Source: Prototheca cutis
Lineage: Eukaryota > Chlorophyta > Trebouxiophyceae > Chlorellales > Chlorellaceae
Assembly: GCA_002897115.2 (NCBI GenBank)
Contig: BCIH01000012.1
Span: 525,372 to 589,371 of the forward strand
Length of the DNA stretch: 64,000 bases
Direction of reading: 5' to 3'
Below are positions 19,515 through 32,719 of this stretch, one piece after another. Positions within the stretch are counted from its first letter, which is position 1, and each line of letters starts with the position of its first letter. Under the pieces are notes generated by a model. That model was not told where the DNA came from. It saw nothing but the letters and a program-made list of their open reading frames with translations, and searched no databases. The translations under genes were made by a program, and so were the position numbers.

Positions 19515-22091
19515 CGCGGATTGGAGGAGGAAGCACATGCCCACACTGATCCAATCTGGGGTCAAACACTTCTGCACCTTGAGCACATGATCTCTGGCCT
19601 CTTCCCAGCCCTTCGTCAGCTTCAGGATCTTCTTCACACAGTTGCAACGGTCGTCGTCCTCCTCAGCCCACTTGATCAGCGTCCGGAACTCGCTCACTGC
19701 GGGAGGAGGGTTGGGTGTGTGGCTCTGTGTGAGAGCCTGAATCCACACAGGCAAAGGACTCAGTGGGGATGACTGCAGCCAAAAGCCATGCGCCAGGTCT
19801 GGGCAGGCCCCTGCAACGCGGGCCCAAGGCCCTAGCGCAAGCCTGTCCCCACCAGCAGCAAATTTCAAACCACCCCCCACCCACACCCATGCGCAGCGAC
19901 CTTTGTTCACACAGGGCATGGGAAACTGGAAAGCGTGAACGCCCGAGTCGACCACGGCCTTTCTCAGGTCTTTCAGCTTGAGCTGCGTGGCGTTGCCAAC
20001 TGCACGGTGCAGTTGAGGAAAGGGAGATGCATCGCGTCGATCAACACAGACAGCTGGCGCGACAGGGCCACAGCTCTGGGAGCTCCCCATGCACTCGGGC
20101 TGGAATGCAGGTATGCACAGTGCCGGCATGCATGCACGCCTGCAACCAAGCCCACAGGCAACATGCCTGCATTGATCTTGCTGACGGGGTCATCACAATG
20201 AGGAATGTCATTCTTTGCGGCCATTCTCACGCGTGGCGTCGCAACCTGCAGGTAATCAAAGGGTCACGAAAAAGCGAGGTGCAGAGGGGAGCGTACATTT
20301 GATCATGATTTCTGGTGTGAATCTTGCACTAAAAAGGTGAATTCCCAGCTGAACAAAAGCTGAGGGATCCGCTCAGAACTGTGACCTGCAGGTGCCAGAA
20401 CCCCCCTCCAAACATACACAGACAGTTTCCTTACCACAAACCCCTCTGAGACAACTGGCTTGATGTGCCCCAGCACATTGCCCAGCCCATCCATGGCCCG
20501 AACTGCCAGCGCCAGCGGTGGCTTGATGGTTTTTAGCAGTGCCTCCGACGAGCCTGCCAGTCCAGTCGAGCGTGGGGTTTTATGGTTTGGAGAGCCCTCG
20601 CCTCGTCTAGACTTTGTTGTGGTGCACTGCGCAACCAAGCATGCCGTCGCCATATCAGCCATGCCAAATCAATTCCCTTGTCCTACCAATGGCCCCAGAC
20701 CTGAGATGTGGAGCTCGGGGAGGGCAACTGAAGCCGAGGTCATGGGCATGAACAGAAAGCCTTCTGGGCTGTTCTCCATCTGACGGCCCACGAGCAGCGG
20801 CGTCCCCTGAGGGTTGATGTCCGGAGCAGGTGTGTTTGGGAATATGTATCGGGATGTGGCATCAACAGCTGAAGCTCCNTTCTTTGAAAAAACAAGGGCA
20901 ACTTCATTCACCCCAGGGATTATTTGCTAGTATTTTCTCCCATCTTTCCTCCAACAACACATGACCAGTCCCAAAGCAGCATCACTTGCCTGATGGTTGA
21001 ACAGGAGCATGAAGGGTTCGAGGCCCATCTCGCCTTGGAATTCGACCTCGTCCTTGACTTTGCCGTCCAGAACAAACAGCTGTGCAGAGTCAAGGCAAGG
21101 TGGCTGAGCAGGTGGCGCCCATGTCTCCTGGGCAATCTGTCGACAGGGCCCATTCTGCGCATGTCCCCACAAGCCAGGAGTAGNATGGTAGTGTTCTCGG
21201 CAAGGAGATACTGGCACTCACCTGGATGACAATGTTGCCCAAGATGGCCGGGTCCTTGATGGGTCGGTCGGTCTCCTCATCAATGAGCTGGATTCTGTTT
21301 GTGGCTCATGGGCATTGCAGGGAGTTACAGAGTAACCGAAAAGCATAATGTGAGCATCCTCGAGCCAGATGCCAGGCAGCAGTCCCAAAACTCCTGCCAA
21401 GTGCTCATGCCCTGGCCATTGCTGGACAGCCCCTAGGTCAGACAAAACCCCGGGGCTAAGCCAACTGTTAGGAAACCAATGCCAGCACCGCGCTGACCTG
21501 ATTGCGCCCCCACAAGTGGCCTTGAGGGTGTCTCCAGACAGATACTTGCGTGCAAAGTTGCGGGTGCACCTTCGGAACTGGCTCTGCTGGCAGAGCTGAC
21601 ACGCCGCGTCAGAGCACGATGTGTACCTGCACGTAGCATGGACGCGGAGGGACCATACGAGATGCACTCTCGTGCACAGAAATGGCCCTCGACACTCTCA
21701 TTCCCGGGCGCCAAGAGCCCCACTCCTGCCCGGGCACGTACATGCACGAGTGCCAGAACTGGAGGCGCAGCCTGGGAGGCCGGGCTCCGCCTCCCGCACT
21801 CCAGGAACCAAAATACTTGTCGATGCCGCGCCTCGTGGCCTCAAGCAAGTCATCAGAATGGCATCCGGCCCTCTGTGCAAGCTCGCTCTGGGCATTAAAC
21901 TCGAGGATGTGTGCCTTTGCAAACGCCTGCGGGACCAGCGGCATGGGCGGCCTGGAACCTGCGTCGTCGAGAATTCTGCAAACCTGCGCGCACGCCGCGC
22001 CATACAGAAGTCATTCTCGCGCCCACATACTCACTTCTAATGCGTGTCGGGGGCAGGTCGCCAGTTCCGGAGGCGGTTCCATCCAGACCAT
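16782..22091 (-). CDS. Uncharacterised large multi-exon green algal protein
   Basis: I do not recognise a named family. ATG at 22091 (MVWMEPPPELATCPRHALE, donor GTGAGT) is followed by exons encoding, in order: FAKAHILEFNAQSELAQRAG with LLEATRRGIDKYFG (about 21950-21790); ACQLCQQSQFRRCTRNFARK with a CxxC plus spaced cysteines (about 21610-21490); IQLIDEETDRPIKDPAILGN (about 21300-21225); LFVLDGKVKDEVEFQGEMGL; PEGFLFMPMTSASVALPELH; SSEALLKTIKPPLALAVRAM ending VVSEGFVVR; LPQLHRAVGNATQLKLKDLR; FRTLIKWAEEDDDRCNCVKK; CKLRLWSSFVSNSILGLLFK; and, past an assembly gap, Gly/Pro-rich stretches ending AAELQEAELSAEYEALK. The middle part looks like a beta-rich sandwich followed by helix-hairpin-helix-like KLKDLRKAVVDSG. 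The layout vaguely recalls plant CBP60 proteins, but no diagnostic motif is seen. The 3' end is uncertain, and the gap at 17609-17900 lies inside. Two genes fused in my model cannot be excluded. Confidence 0.55.
17609..17951. repeat. Assembly gap followed by 51-base poly-G run
   Basis: A run of 292 n is followed directly by 51 G (17901-17951). The run lies in an intron of the minus-strand gene, where it reads as poly-C. The gap is probably the part of the homopolymer that could not be sequenced. Confidence 0.9.
19410..19518. repeat. TG/CA microsatellite ending in CG repeat
   Basis: About 100 bases of near-perfect TG dinucleotide pass into GCGCGCGCGC at 19506-19517. It lies in an intron of the uncharacterised minus-strand gene, where it reads as CA. 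Confidence 0.9.
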
Positions 22092-22981
22092 GGCGTCCTG
22101 CGGAGTGATCCGTACCGGGGTTCCCACAGCGGGTTGCGCCGGGTCACACCTCAGGCACTCCCATTCGCATCGTTCCTAGCGACCCCGCATAGTCGTCATT
22201 TGGCCCCAAGGAATGTGCTGAGAATTTCCTAGGTGGTCCCATCGCGTGCGGAAAATTCTGTTCCACGGGAAGCGACCCGCAGCTGGACGTACCCCTTTGG
22301 GCCTTGATCCAGCTCCAAGGCCCNAGCGACCGGCAGGCAAACTCGTCCGTCAGCGAAGGGTCACTTACCAGATTTGTTCCCTCAGGCCGACCCCGGTGTT
22401 TTGGCAAGAAAGAACCGTTCGGTAATGAATCGCTTCATTCTTGCCATCTGTTTTCAGGCACAGAGCGTCTGCAAAACCGTGCCGCCGGTGCGCCGGGGGC
22501 TAGCTTCATGAGATTGTCGTACNCNATCCCCAGCTTTTTTCGTGGGGGGCTGGGATTTGGCGCCCCGCCTCCCCCTTCCGCGTGGCATGCCGCTCGGCTC
22601 ACACGCCGCCCGCTGCTACGCAGCACCATTCTTTTCGCCTGTGCACATCTTCTCAATCCAAACCCGGCACGCATAGCGGCAGATGAGCAAGACAAATTCT
22701 GCTTCGCAGTGACAAAAATACGCACAAGGGGGGACATACTGAGCAGCATGAGTTGGAAACATGGCGCACTAATATCAGAGAGCACTCTGCCGACCACAGA
22801 AAGCTCCAGTCGCAGNGGTAAAAGTACAGGACTTCGGTTCTCAAACGTGCCCCTGCTGTTTGGGGTTCTGGGGGGAGCCCGCCGGCCGGCCGGCAGGGGA
22901 GCATCGGAGCATCGGAGCGCCCACCAAAGCGCTGGCTCGGCTCCTTGAGCCGCCCTGCCTGCTCTTGTGCCGCTGGGGTCC
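22092..22981. other. Intergenic region upstream of uncharacterised gene and downstream of PP2C
   Basis: About 890 bases with several single n bases. No coding region is recognised. It must contain the promoter of the minus-strand gene starting at 22091 and the 3' UTR of the PP2C gene. Confidence 0.45.
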
Positions 22982-24900
22982 TCAGGCCTTAAACATCTGC
23001 TTGTCAAAAAGGACGAGGATGATGGTGGTGTCATCGCTCCTGGGCTCGTTCTCGAGCCAAAGTTCCTCGGCGCGCTTTGCCAGCGCTTGCACCGCCTCCT
23101 GAATCGAGCTGCTCGCAACGACCTGCATTTTGGCGAGTGGGGGCCAGAGAGTTCAGTGGTTTGGGCTTCAAGAATTGGGGGNCAGGGCGCGGCACAGGCC
23201 TCCGATGCCTTGCCTGGGCGACCCTCCCCAAGCCACCAGCTGGCCTATGCAACCCCTNCCCACCCCCTTTCCCAAAACGGCCGGCTGTCTCACCATGTCT
23301 ACGGCTTCCTGTCCTGACACAAACTCCCACAGCCCATCTGAGGCCATGAGAACGAATGGCATGGTCTCTGGATCGACCTGGAGCACGTTGACCTCGGGCA
23401 CGCAGATGACGCCCACACGCCGTGCCGCTGCAGAGTATGTGTGTGTTGTGTGTTGAGGGGTCAGGTTCAAGCTCCTGTGGAGTCATGGTCACTCGTACTT
23501 CACGCACACGCACGCACACACAGAAATAATCATACTGAACCCCCCCCCCCCCCCCAAACACCCAGGTACTCACCTCCATCGCCGAGGGAACGGGTGAATG
23601 CGGTACCCGGCCAGTCGGCGTTGAGGGCCCAGACGCGGGGGGGATCGCCCTCGGTGTCGAATTCCGGGGCACAGCAGTCTTGATCCCTGGGCTTCTTGCC
23701 GTCCAGCTGGTCGACAGTGAGGATCACGCCCCCCGCACGCTGTACGCGCTCGCGTTCCTCCGGGATGCGTGGGTTGTGGTCGCGCGTCAGCTGCTGTGCG
23801 GTGACTGCAGCCCCTCGGGCCGTCCGAACCCCGGCAACGGCCCGGCTGTCGCCGACGTGGGCCAGTGTGAGCGTGGTCCCGCTCAGCACGGCCGTCAGTG
23901 CCGTCGTTCCGCTCAACATCGCCTTGCCCTTGTTCCGGTGCAGCTTGCTGTCCGAGTCCTTGAGCGCCGCGCTCATCGCGCCGCCCACGTCGCCGTGCAG
24001 CTTGCGGATGTGGTGCGGCAGCCGCTCAATTGCCTGCCAGGAGGTGGATTGGGAGGATGGGGATTTGTGGCAATGTGCAGGGGCAGACAGATTCGCAGGC
24101 TGTGCAGATTTCCCCCCTCTCACCCCCCCAAACACCCAGCAACACTCAAGAAGAGGCACCAATCTCACCCGCTCCAGAGCAATGCGCGAGCAGTCGGCGC
24201 CGTAGGGTCCGTGGCCGTCGCAGACGCCGAAGAAGCGGACGCCCGGGTACCCCGCGACCTCAACGCTAGCCCCTGAGTCCTCATTGCTGCGGTTTGGCCG
24301 GCCGGGGTAGATGCCGATGCGCGACTCGATGGCCACGGCGATGGGCATGGCGGGCGGGAGATGGGCCTCCGAACCCCGGGAGCCGTGGGCGTCCAGCGAC
24401 AAGCTGCCGGAGCTGGTGGGCGTCATCCAGTTGGAGAGGTTGCTCAGACCCTTGGCCATCCACACCGTCTCGCTCAGAAGCGTGTGCAGCCCACCAGACG
24501 GCACGGGACTCATGCCCGGCGACGGCGCCACGGCCCCCACGGCGGCGGCACCCACTGTTGTCCCGTTGGTCGGAGGGTGTGGCGGCGTGCCCCCGCGGGG
24601 CAGGCTGCCCGACCCCGACCCATGGGGCGGCAGCGGTGCGGGCGACGAGCCCTCAGATGGCCTGCGGGCGTGGCCGGCCGAGGAGCCTTCAGACGGGCGG
24701 CGGGCGTGGGTGGGCACGGGCGTGGTTTTGGCGTTCTGGAAGGGGCTGGTGGGCGGGCCTGGCCCGGTCACTGCCTCACCATCCATCGCCATGCCCTGGG
24801 GACTGCCGTGCTTGAGAGAAACCGGGCTGGCCTTGGCCAGGGGACGCGGCTCCGGCGCCGGACCAGGCTCATTGGCCAGCGTCGACGAGCCGCAGCCCAT
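22982..24900 (-). CDS. PP2C-type Ser/Thr protein phosphatase, N-myristoylation signal
   Basis: A metal-dependent phosphatase of the PPM family. It starts MGCGSSTLANEPG at 24900, a classic N-myristoylation site, so membrane attachment is expected. A disordered N-terminal region of about 150 residues contains the basophilic kinase-like motif ARRPSEGSS twice in tandem. The catalytic domain begins RIGIYPGRPNRSNEDSG and FFGVCDGHGPYGADC (exon 1, donor after GAGCGG). Exon 2 carries SGTTALTAVLSG, HVGDSRAV, TRDHNP and FTRSLGD. Exon 3 carries VLMASDGLWEFVSGQEAVDM. Exon 4 ends ENEPRSDDTTIILVLF with DKQMFKA and the stop at 22982-22984. All metal-binding aspartates of the family (NEDSG, DGHG, ASDG, RSDD) are present. 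It starts 545 bases from the succinate dehydrogenase gene on the other strand. Confidence 0.92.
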
Positions 24901-25445
24901 GGGAACAGGAGGAGGTCTGACCTTGTCTGAAGCGAAAATGCCTGTTCAATGAAAAACTTCAGCGGATCGGGGGGGGTGCCGCAGGCAGCGAAGCGGGACG
25001 CCCAATGCTCTCGCGCAAACACGTTCTGGGTGATTCTAATGAATGACGTAAACAACAGCCACCAACGCCTGGGCTTTCAAGGTCCGATGCAAGCCAATAT
25101 CCAGGAATACAGAATTTAACTCCATATGCAAGCAGAGGAGAGGTTTTGGGACACGTTCTTACTAGGGCTCCCACCGGTACCTGAATCTCAGGAACGTGCC
25201 GGGGGCCTTCCCGTGTCAATTTTTTGGACAAGGTCCCACCAGCATGCGGTGCTTTCCTTTTACGGCCTGGGTGAGCATGTGAGCTCAGGCCAGCCTGAGC
25301 GCTTTTTACTCATCTCGCGCATTACCCAAGGAACAGCAGCCACAACCGAGCGGTGTTGTGCATCAATCACGACTTTTATTTCGCGCACTGTAGGCTGCTT
25401 CCTTGACGGGCTTTCAGCCAGGGGGTAGGCGAGTACCCGTCGGCC
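24901..25445. promoter_or_regulatory. Divergent intergenic region between PP2C and SDH1
   Basis: Both neighbouring genes read away from this 545-base stretch, so it holds both promoters. No specific element is recognised. Confidence 0.45.
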
Positions 25446-27838
<2,393 letters not shown>

Positions 27839-28848
27839 GCGGCCAATGTGTTTTTGGCCTGGTTTGGAGGTCATGAGAGGAGTGGTGGTGACGATGCCCC
27901 TGGACTGGAACCGTTTTCCCCTGCACCACGTTGTGCGCCACTCGTGAGTGGATGGCGGCTTGTGCCCTGGGTCCGAGGAGTCGTTCGTNCCCCTGCGTCA
28001 TGGCCAGTCTCCTAAACCCCGAGCCTGCCCTCTCGCCGCAAACCCAGCCAGTCAGCCTGATGCCGAAGAATCTTTGCTCGTATTGAAGAAGACGACAAGC
28101 CCGCTTTTTGCCCCTTTGCCTTGCCTGTTCACCAAACATGGAGGCCACATCGGGAGCAGATGTCCCGTGGTTGCTGTGTGCAATCGACCAGCCACACATG
28201 TGGTTCATGGATGGGGCAGAAGGAGACGATGCGGGGTGCTCGCAGGCTCGCGACGAGCCTGCNCCCCGCCGTGGCCTAGAGTGATAGAAAGGACTTGCTG
28301 TGATGCCTGTTGTACAAGGTTGAACTTTGCATTTGTAGAGATAGCGAATTTGATTGCGATAACAGCGGCGCTGGAAACAGATGTGACGAGAGGGGTTGGG
28401 GCTGCAGTCACTGCCATATGCATCCGCGGATGCATGGTCACTCGTGAAGGCTTTCCCTGCAACAGGATCAAGCTGGGGCTCAAGGCGCTGCATCCAAGGG
28501 TTGAATGTCTTCCCAGTCACGACTCTCAACCCACTCATGCTAAGCATTCTCGACATGGGGTGATTCAACAATGACAGGTTGTGAATAGTGTACTCTACGG
28601 GGTATGGGAAAATCGCTGCCAATCAACGCACCATCAAGACTGTGCAGCTGACTGCTACTTGCAAAATTCAACAAAAGGGTCGTTTGTCGGCCGACTCAAA
28701 ACGATTTGAGGTTGGGCGATCAGGGCCGGACGCCGGGCGAAGAAAATGTCGCAAAAATCGAATGCAATGCGCATGGTAACTGCTGCGCACTGCGGTTTGT
28801 GAAAAGAAAAATGATGCGTGGATCATCCGTACGCAATCTCAAGTCCAT
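27839..28848. other. Intergenic region between convergent SDH1 and FAO genes
   Basis: About 1 kb, with 3' UTRs of both genes. Short frames are open but show no family motif. No structured RNA is recognised. Confidence 0.5.
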
Positions 28849-30585
28849 ATGTCAATGTTTGTCTGGGGAGTCTGCCTGGCCGCGTGCAGCAACAACCTTG
28901 GCTGCCAGGGCAGTAGATACCATGTAGGAGATGGCTTCGATCGTGACCATGGGGTTGACGCCCGTGGCGGTGGGGAAGGTCGATGCATCGGTGACATACA
29001 GCCCCGCCACATCCCAGCTCTGCCCGCTGGGATCGACGACAGAGGTGTCCGGATCAGCGCCCATGCGCGCGGTGCCCATCTGATGCGCGCTGAACAGCGG
29101 GGTCTTCGCCAGCACCGGGTGCATCGGTGCTTGCCGGTCCAACCAGCGGAGAAAGGCTGGGTCTCGGGCCTGGCGTGCGCCTTGCGCAGATGATGGCGCA
29201 AAGTTCCCCAGGGCCAAAGCCGTCGCGTCCTCGGTCGACAGACCGGGAAGAACAGCACCTTGCTTTGCCAGCTCGATCTGATCAGGTGCGAGGAATAGGA
29301 ACCGTGCACCAGCGTTCGGGGTCTGTGTGAGCACCCGCTCCGCGCCGGCGGCTGCGGCCACTTGTGCTGCAAACTTGAATCCCGCGCGCATGGTCTCACG
29401 GTCCCGATCTGAGACCCGGTACCGGATGACAGGCCTGCCGCCCCTGTCAACCACCACCTCACCTGTATGTGTTGGGTGGGTCGGGCGCGTCTGGGGGGGG
29501 GGGGACAAGGGGGGAGGACAGAACATGACAAACAAATAAATAAATGAATAACCAAACAATCCAAACCCTCACCCTCGCCGGTATCACGAACGATGGTGAT
29601 GTAGCTCGCCATGTCTGGGCTGCGCTCCAGCATGGTCTTGAAATCCGATGCTCCACACCAGGGCAGCAGCGCTACGGTCATGGCCGGCATGATCTGCGGT
29701 GTGTACAACAGCGATCCGTAACCGCTGCCCTCCCAGTCGCCCAGGGCGGCACTGAAGGTGGTCATGCCTGTGCCATCCCAGGACCGGACGGTTCCCTTCT
29801 CGCCCGGAGCAGCCGGCACAGCATCCTCAATCTCGGGGACGCAGTCCTNGGGCGGAGCTTCCCGCAGCCACGCGCTCGTTGCACACACGGGGTGCAACCG
29901 AAGGTGCTTGCCTGCATGGAACAGGTCGTTGGAAAACATAGTGGGTTGTCATCGATTGATTGAATGGAAATCAATCATGTGAGGAACCAATAGCCCCAAT
30001 TCTCCCCTTCCTCTTTGGCTCCACCAGCGCACCGACATTGCCGCGACCCTGGATGCCTGAACGCAGCAGCAGGGCCGGCGTGTGAAGACTGCCTGCGGCC
30101 GCCAGGACCAATGGCGCATGCACCGCCATTCGCAAGGGTAGCTTGTCCCCAGATCCCGTGCTTGTCAGCGTGACGCCGAGGACTTTGGTCGTCCTGCCCT
30201 CCACACCGTCACAGGGTGCCGTGAGAATCTTCTCAGCATATGCCCCTGTGCACACATGTGTCGGGGAGAGGGTGTTGAAGAGCATCCCCTGCGTGGCAGT
30301 TGTAGCACCATGGATGCATCATCCCACACTGCAGTACCTGTCAGTACCATGGCACCGTTCCGGCAAGCCTCTTCCAGCCACGCCACAGCAGCATCTTGTT
30401 TTCCGCCACGTTTGCAGCCGTAGGCACTGTGCATGGGTTGATGCTCAGGATGTTGGGTATCCAGGGCTTTGTATCGAGGTCAGTGCTCTCTGTGTCTTTG
30501 GCGAGAGTCTATCCAGTCAGGCGCAGGGTCAGCATCGCAATGGCCCTGTGGCAGTGGTGCCAAAGGGGGGCCGCATCCCAGCGCG

Positions 30586-30650
<65 letters not shown>

Positions 30651-32496
30651 TTTACCCCAAGCGCACCAGTACGAGCTGCAGTCGCTGAGGGTGCAGTTGC
30701 GTTTGACCTCAGCAAAAGGAACTCCCAGCTCCTGACAGCCCAATGCCAAGCTGCGGCACAGATTACTATGCCGGAAACCTGCATGCTTGTTGAACAGATG
30801 GTGAGGTGGGGTGTCGGTCAAATTGGCGGATACGCACCAGATAATAACAACACCCTGTTTCATCGTCCAACGCATGTGCTGCCCTGGGGCAATACCCCCC
30901 ATTCCCCCACCCCAACAACCAAACTCAAAAAGCCAAATACCTGTGCGGACATGGAGACGGTTGCAGACGGCGTCAAGGGCTTGTTCGTATTCGGGGCGCT
31001 CAAAGGCCGGGAGACCGAGGTCCTGCGCCCACTCGCGCCGGACGTGATTGGGGGTGCGGAAGGAGGCGCACCAGTTGACGCGCGTGCCGCCGCCGACCGT
31101 GGCCCCGGCCAGGATACAAAAGGTGCGGGAGCTGTCCATCAGAGTTGTTCCCTCCTCGTACAGCTCCGGCAGTGCATGGGCTTCCTCCTGGTCCATGGCT
31201 GCCGTGGGCACCCAGCCGCCCTTTTCTAGCACCAGGACCTTGAGCCCAGCCGCCGCCAGGCGAGCCGCCGCCACGCCACCCCCGGCACCCGAACCCACGA
31301 TGACGACGTCCACGCTGGCCGCGATGTGTGTCTCCGATGCGATGCGCAGCATATCATGCAGTCCATTCGTGGAGGGCTTCGTGCCGTTGGCTGCCCCGCC
31401 GCCAGATGCGTCAGTGCCGTTGGTCACGCGACAGTCGACGCCGTGGGTGGAAAGCTCTGATGCGAGCTTCCCGGCGTCTGCTGCAGACAGCGGCTTGAGG
31501 TCGATCAGTGCNTTTTCAATGGCAGCCTCCGCCTCCAGTGCCTGGGAGTGCGGGATCCAGGATGTGGGGCTGGGGGTGAGCGGAGACTGCTTCTTCACGC
31601 CGCTGGTGGCTGGCCTCCGCCAGAACATGCCGCCAATAAAAAACCGCCAGATGCCACCATGTTCGCCCACACAGATACGGCACCTTCAACTCGGTGCCCT
31701 TGAACCGCTTGTCTTTCAGATCAAAGGTCATCTGTCGGAGCAGCACATTGTCATGTCCCGGTCCCAACCTTGAGAAAGCCACCAGGGTGATGAGCTTTTT
31801 GAAGCTCGTAAACCCCTGGGGAGGTGAGTGGGTAGGCACGTGGACAGCTCAGATTGCTAGCATTCGGCCAGCTGCAATGCATGGCAAAATCTGCCGGGCT
31901 GGACTAGCCTCCATCTGTGTCGCCATTGACACACCAGCAACTCCCCGCCCGACTTGCCAGGAATCCAGGCCCCGGTTTCCCAGTCAACCACGCCTTGGCA
32001 ACGGCGTCGCGGTCGGCACGTGACATTTCTGTAAATGGGAGTGGCAGGTAGAACGGGCCCCTGAGCGCCTCCCGGCCGCAGACCAGCAATGTCCCCAGCC
32101 GCCAGCGCAGCAGCTCCAGGAAAATGGTGAGTTCGCGACAAACTGCTGGGGCCGGCCATGTATGCATGAGCTTTGCCACCTGTTCAGCAAGGCGATCATG
32201 AGCACACATTGGATGGGCGGGATCAATCGACAGCGCTGGCCTGGTGTCGTCTGGAGCAGCAGCGGCAGGGCCAGCTCTCCTTGGGAGACACACACACACA
32301 CACACACTGATCATGCCTCAAAGCCTCCACGCATTCTCACATCTCGGAGCAGGGTGTCGTCAGCCTCGCCGTCGAGTTTCCCGATGGCATCCGCAGACTT
32401 AACAGCGTCATCGTTTGTGTCATCGTGCTGAGCGGGTTTCGGGACAAGTACAACTCCAGCCAATGCGCGCAGGGCGTCAAGTTGACGAATATCCAT
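28849..32496 (-). CDS. FAO: Long-chain fatty alcohol oxidase (GMC oxidoreductase family)
   Basis: FAO enzymes oxidise long-chain alcohols to aldehydes at microsomal or peroxisomal membranes, using FAD and O2. Exon 1 starts at 32496 (MDIRQLDALRALAGVVLVPK, an FAO-type opening). Later exons give YLPLPFTEMSRADRDAVAKA (about 32050-31990) and SFKKLITLVAFSRLG (about 31810-31760). A long exon (about 31600-30950) has the ADP-binding motif VDVVIVGSGAGGGVAAARLA and LAGATVGGGTRVNWCASFRT. The C-terminal exon contains the GMC signature HQMGTARMGADPDTSVVDPS, with GLYVTDASTFPTATGVNPMV and the stop at 28849-28851. Intermediate exons lie at about 30280-29985 and 29940-29550. A 65-base C run (30586-30650) lies in an intron and reads as poly-G in the transcript. 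A single n at 31512 falls in a coding exon. Confidence 0.9.
30586..30650. repeat. 65-base poly-C run in an FAO intron
   Basis: An uninterrupted run of C is directly followed by TTTACCCC. On the coding (minus) strand it is poly-G within an intron. Its true length is unlikely to be assembled exactly. Confidence 0.9.
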
Positions 32497-32719
32497 CGTA
32501 AATTTTACGCAGCACAGGTTGCAGTCACACCATGGTGCTGATAAATAACAGGATCAAGCTCAGAACATGTTGCGATTTATGTCGAGGCTCGGAGACAAGC
32601 CTGTGTCGCAAGTCGCTGCCGTTGCGATTGTCAAGCTCCAACTAGCTGCTGACGTGGCGCATGAGTATTGAAAATGTCCGAACCGTGTGCAAGGGCGGCC
32701 GCTTTGCTCAGAATGGCCA

